Shown here piece after piece: positions 57,365 through 64,000 of a DNA stretch of 64,000 bases. Made by a program: the position numbers and the translations under genes. Location: the NCBI RefSeq assembly GCF_000956465.1, contig NZ_JYJA01000036.1, forward strand, positions 226,306 through 290,305. Direction: 5' to 3'. The notes under the pieces were generated by a model. It saw only the letters and a program-made list of their open reading frames with translations. It did not search any database and was not told the origin of the DNA. The first letter of the stretch is position 1, and every line of letters starts with the position of its first letter. This stretch comes from Microbacterium trichothecenolyticum. GTDB taxonomy: Bacteria > Actinomycetota > Actinomycetes > Actinomycetales > Microbacteriaceae.

Positions 57365-58562
57365 CTTCAGCGTCGTCGGCGGCGGGGTCGCCGGGCTCGT
57401 CGTCGCCCGCCGCCTGGCTGCCGCGGGCGCTTCGGTGACGGTGTTCGAGGCATCCGGCCGGCTCGGCGGAACGATCGCGCGCCACGACGTCGGAGGACTC
57501 GCCCTCGATGCGGGGGCCGAGAGCTTCGCGGTCCGCGGCGGTGCCGTCGAGGCGCTGCTCGTGGAGCTGGGCCTCGCCGGCGACATCGTCGCTCCCGCTC
57601 CGGGACCGGCGTGGCTGCAGCCCGTCACGGGCGACGCCGTCCCCCTGCCCGCGACCGCGCTGCTCGGCATTCCGGCGGACCCCCTCGCCGACGACGTCGT
57701 GCGAGTGGTCGGCCTCGCCGCGGCCGAACGAGCCGTCGCGCTCGACGCGCGGCCGGTCGGCGCCGTGCCCGCGATGCTCGGTCCGCTCGTGCGGGAGCGC
57801 CTCGGCGCCGACGTGCTCGACCGGCTCGTCGCACCGGTCGTGCACGGCGTGCACTCGCAGCACCCCGACGAACTCCCGGTCGCTCGCGCCCATCCTGCGC
57901 TCGCGCACGCCGTCGAGAGTGCGGGCTCGCTCAGCGGAGCCGTCTCGCGTCTGCGTGCCGCCGCAGCGCCGGGCGCCGCGGTCGCGGGGATCCGCGGTGG
58001 CGTCAACCGCCTCGTGCCGGCTCTCGCCGACGACCTCGTGCGGCGCGGTGGCGACATCCGTCTCGGGACACGGGTCGGCGACGTCGGCGCTCTCGATGGC
58101 ACGGTCGTCGCGGCCGCGCCGGGTGTGGCCACCCCAGCCGCGCCGGGTCGCCGCATCGACCTCGTGACGCTCGTCGTGGAGCAGGACGAGTTGGATGCCG
58201 CTCCCCGCGGCACCGGGCTGCTCGTCGCCGCCGGGGCGCCGGTGGGCGCCCGGGCCCTCACGCACGCCACTACCAAGTGGGCGTGGCTCCGTGAAGCCGC
58301 CGCCGGGAGGCACGTCATCCGGCTCTCGTACGACGAGACCCCCGCGGACCCGGTTGCCGCAGCGGTCGCCGACGCGGAGACACTGCTGGGCGTGCGACTG
58401 CCGGTCGTGGTCGACGCGGCCCGGGTGTTCTGGGTGCGGCCGGCCGCAGCATCCGTCCCCTCTTCGGGTCCCACGGTCGTCGGCGAGACGGTAGCCGGAT
58501 CCGGCCTCGCCGGCATCGTCGCCCACGCGGAGCGCACGGCTGCGGATCTCCTGGCGCGCTGA
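57357..58562 (+). CDS. hemY: Coproporphyrinogen/protoporphyrinogen III oxidase
   Basis: The 401-aa FAD enzyme has the dinucleotide motif [16 protein letters not shown] and [14 protein letters not shown]. The C-terminal FAD contact is degenerate ([20 protein letters not shown]). Because HemQ is encoded downstream, this is likely the coproporphyrinogen oxidase (CgoX) of the coproporphyrin-dependent route of actinobacteria. It is shorter than the 450-480 residues usual for HemY. It overlaps hemE. Confidence 0.88.
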   Translation: MADFSVVGGGVAGLVVARRLAAAGASVTVFEASGRLGGTIARHDVGGLALDAGAESFAVRGGAVEALLVELGLAGDIVAPAPGPAWLQPVTGDAVPLPATALLGIPADPLADDVVRVVGLAAAERAVALDARPVGAVPAMLGPLVRERLGADVLDRLVAPVVHGVHSQHPDELPVARAHPALAHAVESAGSLSGAVSRLRAAAAPGAAVAGIRGGVNRLVPALADDLVRRGGDIRLGTRVGDVGALDGTVVAAAPGVATPAAPGRRIDLVTLVVEQDELDAAPRGTGLLVAAGAPVGARALTHATTKWAWLREAAAGRHVIRLSYDETPADPVAAAVADAETLLGVRLPVVVDAARVFWVRPAAASVPSSGPTVVGETVAGSGLAGIVAHAERTAADLLAR

Positions 58563-58581
58563 CCGGAGTTCCGCCGAGCTC

Positions 58582-58723
58582 ACGCGGTCCGGACTTCGCA
58601 TACCTTCCGGGCCGCCGACCCGCGAAGTCCGGACTTCGCAAGTGGAGCACGCAGGGGACCCATCCGCACGGTCCGGAGAACGCGGGACCTCCGACGCCGA
58701 AACCCGCGAAGTCCGGACTTCGC
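58582..58723. repeat. Palindromic repeats GCGAAGTCCGGACTTCGC between hemY and hemQ
   Basis: The perfect 18-base palindrome occurs at 58622-58639 and 58706-58723. A third copy at 58582-58599 has an intact right half and three changes in the left half. The stretch 58563-58820 has no gene that I can support; it holds these palindromes and the hemQ leader. They resemble REP-like intergenic elements or hairpins that stabilise or attenuate transcripts. Confidence 0.8.
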
Positions 58724-58820
58724 ACGAGGGAGGCGGAGGATGAGCCCCGGGCTGCAGGCGGGCACGGAATGAAACGGCGCTCCCGGAAACTGCCCATGCG
58801 AGGGATGGAAAGATGGGAGC

Positions 58821-59504
58821 ATGACCGACCCCGCGGCGAACTCCCCCACTGAAACCCTCGGCTACACCCTGTGGGCGGTCTTCCGCCGCGAACCGTCCGC
58901 TTCCGCCCCTGCCGGCGATCTGACCGCCGCGGTCGCCGAGGTCGAGGCATCCGGGGTCACCGTCCGCGGGTTCTACGACGTGTCGGGCCTGCGCGCCGAC
59001 GCCGATCTCATGATCTGGCTCACCGGAGTCGGGATCGCCCCCGAGGTGCTGCAGTCCGCACTCCGCACGCTCCGCCGCGCCGAGCCGCTCGCCTCTCTCG
59101 TGCCGGTCTGGAACGCCATGGGCGTGCACCGCGACGCCGAGTTCACCGCCAGCCACCTGCCGGCGTTCATGCGCGACAAGGATCCCGAGGCCTGGCTCAC
59201 GGTCTACCCGTTCGTGCGGTCGTACGACTGGTACATCCTCCCCGACGACGAGCGACGCCAGATGCTCGCCGACCACGGTCGCAAGGGCGCCGCGCACCGC
59301 TCCGTGCTGAGCAACACCGTCGCGTCGTTCGCGCTCGGCGACTACGAGTGGATCCTCGCCCTCGAGGCGCCCGAGCTCGTCGAGCTCGTCGACCTCATGC
59401 GCGATCTCCGTCAGACCGAGGCACGCCGCCACGTGCGCGAAGAGGTGCCCTTCTACACCGGACGCCGCATCGGCATCGACGAGATCGCCGAGGTGCTGGC
59501 GTGA
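58821..59504 (+). CDS. hemQ: Coproheme decarboxylase HemQ (chlorite-dismutase-like)
   Basis: The 227-aa enzyme converts coproheme to haem b in the coproporphyrin-dependent pathway. The segments YPFVRSYDWYILPDDERRQM, MLADHGRKGAAHRSV and LGDYEWILALEA are diagnostic of HemQ; it lacks the Arg that true chlorite dismutases use. The ATG at 58821 has a GGGAG ribosome site. It overlaps hemC by four bases (GTGA). Confidence 0.95.
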   Translation: MTDPAANSPTETLGYTLWAVFRREPSASAPAGDLTAAVAEVEASGVTVRGFYDVSGLRADADLMIWLTGVGIAPEVLQSALRTLRRAEPLASLVPVWNAMGVHRDAEFTASHLPAFMRDKDPEAWLTVYPFVRSYDWYILPDDERRQMLADHGRKGAAHRSVLSNTVASFALGDYEWILALEAPELVELVDLMRDLRQTEARRHVREEVPFYTGRRIGIDEIAEVLA

Positions 59505-60418
59505 CCACCCTGCGCATCGGCACGCGCGGCAGCACGCTCGCGCTGACGCAGACCGGCATGGTCGCCGACGACCTCGCCGACGCGTACGGCGTCACGACCG
59601 AGCTCGTCACCATCACCACCGACGGCGACCGCTCGAACGAGCCGCTGTCGCGTGCCGGCGGCACCGGCCTCTTCACCGGCGCCCTCCGCGACGCGCTCCT
59701 CGCCGGCGAGTGCGACGTCATCGTCCACTCGCTCAAGGACCTCCCGACGGCGCCTCACGACCAGCTCGTCGTCGCGGCGATGCCCGCGCGCGAAGACCCC
59801 CGGGACGCGCTCATCGCCCGGGACGGCCTCACGCTCGACAAGCTGCCGGCGGGCGCCCGTGTCGGCACCGGCTCCCCCCGCCGCATGGCGCAGCTGCGCG
59901 CCCGCCGCCCCGATCTCGAGGTCGTCGACATCCGCGGCAACGTCGACACGCGCCTCGGCAAGGTGGCGAGCGGAGAGCTGGATGCCGTCATCCTGGCCGC
60001 CGCGGGCCTCACCCGCATCGGCCGCACCGATGTCGTGACCGAGTTCCTCGACGCCGACCGCTGGCCGACGGCGCCCGGTCAGGGCGCGCTCGCGGTCGAG
60101 GTGCGCCGCGGCGAGGAGGACCTCGTGGATCGTCTCGACCACGCCGAGACCCGCGCTGCCGTCGAGGCCGAGCGCGAAGTGCTCGCCCTCCTCGAGGCCG
60201 GGTGCTCCGCCCCGGTCGGCGCACGCGCCGTCGTCGACGCCGGGCTGCTCCTGCTCTCGGCGAGCGTCTACAGCCTCGACGGCACGACGACGCTCACCTC
60301 GTCGCACGCCACCGGGTGGCCCGAGGACGAGGGCGATCCGTCACGCGAGGTCGCAGCATCCGTCGCCCGTGAACTGCTCGATGCCGGCGCCGCCGGCCTG
60401 ACGGGAGAACGCCCTTGA
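59501..60418 (+). CDS. hemC: Hydroxymethylbilane synthase
   Basis: The 305-aa enzyme joins four porphobilinogens into hydroxymethylbilane. It shows [49 protein letters not shown] and [15 protein letters not shown], in which Cys binds the dipyrromethane cofactor. The GTG start overlaps the hemQ stop; the end overlaps hemB. HemD, which should act next, is not encoded in between. Confidence 0.96.
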   Translation: MTTLRIGTRGSTLALTQTGMVADDLADAYGVTTELVTITTDGDRSNEPLSRAGGTGLFTGALRDALLAGECDVIVHSLKDLPTAPHDQLVVAAMPAREDPRDALIARDGLTLDKLPAGARVGTGSPRRMAQLRARRPDLEVVDIRGNVDTRLGKVASGELDAVILAAAGLTRIGRTDVVTEFLDADRWPTAPGQGALAVEVRRGEEDLVDRLDHAETRAAVEAEREVLALLEAGCSAPVGARAVVDAGLLLLSASVYSLDGTTTLTSSHATGWPEDEGDPSREVAASVARELLDAGAAGLTGERP

Positions 60419-61395
60419 CTGTCCTGGGACCCACCGACCGCCCGCGCCGGCTGCGCGCGACCCCCGCGATGCGGCGGCTCGTCGCGGAGACCCGCCTGCA
60501 CCCTGCTGAGCTGATCCTGCCGCTCTTCGTGCGCGAGGGCGCGAGCGAGCCGGTGCCGATCTCGTCCATGCCGGGCGTCGTGCAGCACTCGACCGACAGC
60601 CTGAAGCGTGTGGTGGCGGATGCCGCGGCCGCCGGCATCGGCGGCATCATGCTGTTCGGCGTGCCCGAGCACAAGGACGCGGTGGGCTCCGGCGCGACGG
60701 ATCCCGGCGGCATCCTCAACGTCGCGACGCGCATCGCCGTCGCCGAGGCCGGGGACGCGCTCGTCGTGCAGACCGACCTGTGCCTCGACGAGTTCACCGA
60801 CCACGGCCACTGCGGCGTGCTCGATGCGAAGGGCTACGTCGACAACGACGCGACCCTGGAGCGCTACCGCGACATGGGCGTGGCCCAGGCCGAAGCGGGC
60901 TCGCAGCTGCTGGGACTGTCGGGCATGATGGACGGTCAGGTCGCCGCTGTGCGCGACGCGCTCGACGACTCCGGTCACGGCAGCACCCCGATCCTCGCTT
61001 ATGCGGCGAAGTACGCCTCGGCGTTCTACGGACCGTTCCGCGAGGCCGTGCAGTCCTCGCTCGAGGGCGACCGCCGCACCTACCAGCAGGATCCGGCCAA
61101 CCGCCGCGAGGGGGCCCGCGAGCTCGACCTCGACATCGCAGAGGGCGCCGACATCGTGATGGTCAAGCCCGCGATGAGCTATCTGGATGTGCTGGCGGAT
61201 GCCGCGGCGACCAGCCCCGTCCCCGTCTGGGCCTACCAGGTGTCGGGCGAGTACGCCATGATCGAGGCGGCCGCCGCCCACGGGTGGATCGACCGCCGCC
61301 GCGCGATCGAGGAGTCGGTGATCGGCATCCGCCGTGCCGGCGCCGACGCCGTGCTGACCTACTGGGCCCTGGAGCTTGCGGAGTGGATCCGATGA
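60415..61395 (+). CDS. hemB: Delta-aminolevulinic acid dehydratase (porphobilinogen synthase)
   Basis: The 326-aa enzyme condenses two aminolevulinates to porphobilinogen. It has [36 protein letters not shown], the Schiff-base Lys in [17 protein letters not shown] and [15 protein letters not shown]. It starts at a rare TTG that overlaps the hemC stop (TTGA). Confidence 0.96.
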   Translation: MTVLGPTDRPRRLRATPAMRRLVAETRLHPAELILPLFVREGASEPVPISSMPGVVQHSTDSLKRVVADAAAAGIGGIMLFGVPEHKDAVGSGATDPGGILNVATRIAVAEAGDALVVQTDLCLDEFTDHGHCGVLDAKGYVDNDATLERYRDMGVAQAEAGSQLLGLSGMMDGQVAAVRDALDDSGHGSTPILAYAAKYASAFYGPFREAVQSSLEGDRRTYQQDPANRREGARELDLDIAEGADIVMVKPAMSYLDVLADAAATSPVPVWAYQVSGEYAMIEAAAAHGWIDRRRAIEESVIGIRRAGADAVLTYWALELAEWIR

Positions 61396-62708
61396 CGACG
61401 AACGCACAGGAATTCGCCCGCGCGCGCGGCGCCATGCCGGGCGGGGTGAACTCGCCGGTGCGCGCCTTCGGCTCGGTGCACGAGACGCCGCGCTTCTTCG
61501 TGTCGGCGTCGGGCCCGTACGTGACCGATGTCGAGGGGCACGAATATGTCGACCTCGTCGGGTCCTGGGGTCCCGCGATCCTCGGCCACGCCCACCCCGC
61601 GGTCGTGAAGGCGGTTCAGGATGCCGCGGCCCACGGCCTCGGCTTCGGCGCGAGCACGCCGGGCGAGACGGAGCTGGCCGAGCTGATCGCCGCGCGCGTC
61701 TCGCGAGACGGCGAGGCGAAGCCGGTGGAGCGGGTCCGCCTCGTCTCCACAGGCACCGAGGCGACCATGACCGCGATCCGCCTTGCGCGCGGGGCGACCG
61801 GGCGCGACCTCATCGTGAAGTTCGCCGGGCACTACCACGGGCATTCGGACGGGCTGCTGGCCGAGGCGGGGTCGGGCGTCGCGACGCTCGCGATGCCGGG
61901 CTCCGCGGGCGTTCCCGCCCCGATCGCCGCGCAGACGCTGGTGATCGCGTACAACGACCTCGACGCCGTCCGAGAGGTGTTCGCGGCGCGCGGCGACGAC
62001 ATCGCCGCCGTCATCGTCGAGGCGGCGCCCGCCAACATGGGCATCGTCCCGCCCGCGGACGGCTTCAACGCGGCCCTCGCCGACATCGCGCACGCGCACG
62101 GCGCGCTGCTGATCCTCGACGAGGTGCTCACCGGCTTCCGTGTCGGCCCCGCCGGCTGGTACGGCATCGACCCGGTGGCGTTCTCGCCCGACCTCATCAC
62201 GTTCGGCAAGGTCGTGGGCGGCGGGCTCCCCCTCGCCGCGCTCGGCGGGTCCGCCGCGCTCATGGACCTGCTCGCACCGCTCGGCCCGGTGTACCAGGCC
62301 GGCACGCTGAGCGGCAACCCGCTCGCCGTCGCCGCGGGACGCACGACGCTCGACCACCTCGACGACGCCGCCTATGCCCGCATCGACGGCGCGGCGACGA
62401 CGATCGCCGATGCCGCCGCATCCGCTCTCTCCGATGCCGGCGTCACGCACGTCGTGCAGCGCTCGGGCAACCTGTTCTCGATCCAGTTCGCGGCCGAGGC
62501 GCCGACGGACTACGACACGGTGAAGGCGCAGGAGGCGTTCCGCTATCCGCCGTTCTTCCGTGCGATGCTCGCCCAGGGCGTCTCGCTGCCGCCCTCGGTG
62601 TTCGAGGCCTGGTTCGTGTCGGCCGCGCACGACGGCACCGCCGTCTCGCGCATCGTCGAGGCTCTTCCGGCCGCCGCGCGCGCCGCCGCCGAGGCCACTG
62701 CCGACTGA
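61392..62708 (+). CDS. hemL: Glutamate-1-semialdehyde 2,1-aminomutase
   Basis: The 438-aa PLP enzyme turns glutamate-1-semialdehyde into 5-aminolevulinate. It has [49 protein letters not shown] and the PLP Lys in [17 protein letters not shown]. It overlaps hemB by ATGA and is followed by a terminator. Confidence 0.96.
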   Translation: MTTNAQEFARARGAMPGGVNSPVRAFGSVHETPRFFVSASGPYVTDVEGHEYVDLVGSWGPAILGHAHPAVVKAVQDAAAHGLGFGASTPGETELAELIAARVSRDGEAKPVERVRLVSTGTEATMTAIRLARGATGRDLIVKFAGHYHGHSDGLLAEAGSGVATLAMPGSAGVPAPIAAQTLVIAYNDLDAVREVFAARGDDIAAVIVEAAPANMGIVPPADGFNAALADIAHAHGALLILDEVLTGFRVGPAGWYGIDPVAFSPDLITFGKVVGGGLPLAALGGSAALMDLLAPLGPVYQAGTLSGNPLAVAAGRTTLDHLDDAAYARIDGAATTIADAAASALSDAGVTHVVQRSGNLFSIQFAAEAPTDYDTVKAQEAFRYPPFFRAMLAQGVSLPPSVFEAWFVSAAHDGTAVSRIVEALPAAARAAAEATAD

Positions 62709-62808
62709 GGCCGCCGGGCGCCCCTCCAGGTGAGCGCCCCACCATCGTCATCGCAGGGACGCGGGCGTGCGCAACGGGCCGCTGCGGCTCGCACGACGGA
62801 GGGAAAGC

Positions 62809-62837
62809 AGAAGGCCCCCACGCCGTGGGGGCCTTCT
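62809..62837 (+). terminator. Rho-independent terminator of the hem operon
   Basis: A perfect 12-bp stem (62809-62820 with 62826-62837) around CGCCG, with A-rich sequence on its left and TTCTCTC on its right. It lies between hemL and the tRNA gene on the opposite strand and may serve both directions. Confidence 0.8.
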
Positions 62838-62842
62838 CTCGG

Positions 62843-62915
62843 TGGACCTGAGGGGAATCGAACCCCTGACCTCCTCGATGCGAACGAGGCGCGCTACCAA
62901 CTGCGCTACAGGCCC
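62843..62915 (-). tRNA. tRNA-Ala (CGC anticodon)
   Basis: A 73-base cloverleaf: acceptor GGGCCTG/CAGGTCC with one G-U pair, D arm GCGC-AGTTGGTA-GCGC, anticodon stem CCTCG/CGAGG with loop TTCGCAT (anticodon CGC) and T loop GGTTCGATTCC. The gene ends at discriminator A and only CC follows, so the full CCA must be added afterwards. Confidence 0.95.
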
Positions 62916-62981
62916 TTGAACCTCGAAAACACTATCACGGTTCGACACCCGCTCCGAATCGACGGAGCCCGCGTGAGAGGC

Positions 62982-63995
62982 CTATTCGCCGGCCGCGCGA
63001 CGGGTCAGCAGCTGCCGCACGTGCGCCTCGATCTCGGCGTCGTCGACGTATCCCATACGGGCGTATTCGGACTCCGCGGAGGCCGTCCGCGCGGTCCGCG
63101 CGACGTCGATCGAGGGCGGCTGCTGCGCCGCCGCACGGGCTGCCATCGCCTCTTCGAGGGCGGCCTGCCGCAGCGCCGCGCGAGCTGCTTCGCCATCCAG
63201 CACCGCGGCCGCCCGTGAGCCCGCCGACGCCGTGAGCGGGCGGGGAAGGTCGCGCGGCGCCCATTCGCGCTGTTCGCGCTCGAGGGCCACATCCTGCAGC
63301 TGCGCGATGCGGCGGGGCGCAGCATCCGTGGCCCGCGACACGGCACGCGCGGCGACGCGGGAGAGGCGGCGAAGAATGAGACCGGATGCCGCCACCAGGC
63401 CGACTCCCACCCACATCAGGGTCTGCGCACCGGCCGTGATGGTCTCGTACACACCCCATGCGGCGATTCCGAGGCCCACGACGCCCGCGAAGGTCGCTGC
63501 GAGCCGGAACCGGCGCCGGGCGCGCGCACGGCGCGCCGCCGGAAGAGAACGGACCGAGGCGAGGTCGGAGCGCGCGTCGGCGGCCGCCTGTGCACGCTCG
63601 GCGCGGGCGCGCTCCAGATCGACGCGCGCGGCGGCCTCGGCGGCGACGCGGTCGGTGCGCGCCCGCTCCACGCCGATGCGGGCGGCGGCCTCGGCGGCCT
63701 CGCGCTCAGCCTTGGCGATCTCGAGGTCGACGCGGGCGCCCTCGAGCGCCGCGTGCTCGCGCTCGGCCAAGGCGCGCTTCGCGAGCTTCTGCTGCGCGGC
63801 GGCGGTGCGGGCGTTGAGCTCGAGCCTCACCTCCTCGGGCGTCTCGCTCGTCTCGGCGAGCACGCGGAGAGCCTGGTTCAGGCGGACGGCGTTGCGTTCG
63901 GCCGCGTCGAACTGCCGGCGGCTGTGCCACGACGGGAGCAGATACACCAGCCAGAGCGCCACGGCGACGAGAACGACGACTCCCCCACCCCACAC
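62982..63995 (-). CDS. Membrane-anchored coiled-coil protein, unknown function
   Basis: The 337-aa protein has one membrane helix at the very start (VVVLVAVALWLVYLLPSW), a long Ala/Glu/Arg coiled coil (about 50-155), then two further hydrophobic segments (FRLAATFAGVVGLGIAAWGV and TLMWVGVGLVAASGLIL) and an Ala-rich soluble tail. I recall similar Microbacteriaceae proteins labelled large exoprotein, with no known role. The GTG at 63995 is five bases from the window edge, so a slightly earlier start is possible. Confidence 0.7.
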   Translation of the reverse strand: MWGGGVVVLVAVALWLVYLLPSWHSRRQFDAAERNAVRLNQALRVLAETSETPEEVRLELNARTAAAQQKLAKRALAEREHAALEGARVDLEIAKAEREAAEAAARIGVERARTDRVAAEAAARVDLERARAERAQAAADARSDLASVRSLPAARRARARRRFRLAATFAGVVGLGIAAWGVYETITAGAQTLMWVGVGLVAASGLILRRLSRVAARAVSRATDAAPRRIAQLQDVALEREQREWAPRDLPRPLTASAGSRAAAVLDGEAARAALRQAALEEAMAARAAAQQPPSIDVARTARTASAESEYARMGYVDDAEIEAHVRQLLTRRAAGE

Positions 63996-64000
63996 CTGCC

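Noticed and set aside
58582..58723. CRISPR array
   Set aside because: The three palindromes have unequal gaps, one copy is degenerate, and no cas gene is near.

Overview
The window reads as chromosomal DNA of a high-GC actinobacterium, most likely a member of the Microbacteriaceae close to Microbacterium. Grounds: very GC-rich third codon positions; a coproporphyrin-type haem cluster with HemQ; class Ib ribonucleotide reductase (nrdHIEF); many genes that begin directly at the presumed transcript start (TANNNT, six bases, then ATG or GTG); and frequent GGATGCC/GGCATCC words.

Bases 1-22151 hold the 3' part of an extracellular contractile injection system (eCIS), a phage-tail-like particle. In order: the end of a DUF4255 tube-terminator gene, the AAA+ ATPase, an 86-aa protein, two proteins that join a DUF4157 domain to a second HExxH peptidase-like region with an unknown 166-aa gene between them, the tube/LysM-type proteins, a hub split into two genes, a PAAR-like tip, the gp25-like wedge, two J-type baseplate proteins, a tail-protein-I/beta-helix protein, a DUF6519/beta-helix protein and a small coiled-coil protein. 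Most neighbours overlap by ATGA or GTGA, so the block looks like one co-translated unit. Sheath, inner tube and tape-measure genes are not in the window and should lie upstream. The two DUF4157 proteins share an N-terminal TGWSFAxVP motif and are the best cargo candidates.

Bases 22380-29640 hold a sugar-use unit (GH1 glycosidase, two ABC permeases, binding lipoprotein, divergent LacI regulator with an operator-like array), then an intact alpha/beta hydrolase and a C-terminal fragment of another. Bases 29604-33800 hold nrdHIEF on the minus strand with its terminator, a pair of NrdR-like boxes and a cluster of DnaA-box-like sequences upstream. Bases 33884-41083 hold single genes: MFS permease, a conserved unknown, alpha/beta hydrolase, DUF389, acyl-CoA dehydrogenase, a secreted protein, DUF445 and a gamma-glutamylcyclotransferase-like protein.

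Bases 41104-47825 hold histidine degradation: hutG with a SixA-like phosphatase on the plus strand, hutI-hutU-hutH on the minus strand, and a divergent IclR-type regulator. Bases 47835-54912 hold a YbaK-type deacylase, a methyltransferase, a branched-chain/aromatic amino acid dehydrogenase, an acyl-CoA ligase, a ZIP transporter and an ArsR-MFS pair. Bases 55041-62708 hold hemA diverging from hemE-hemY-hemQ-hemC-hemB-hemL; hemD and the ferrochelatase are not present here. A tRNA-Ala(CGC) and a membrane-anchored coiled-coil protein close the window.
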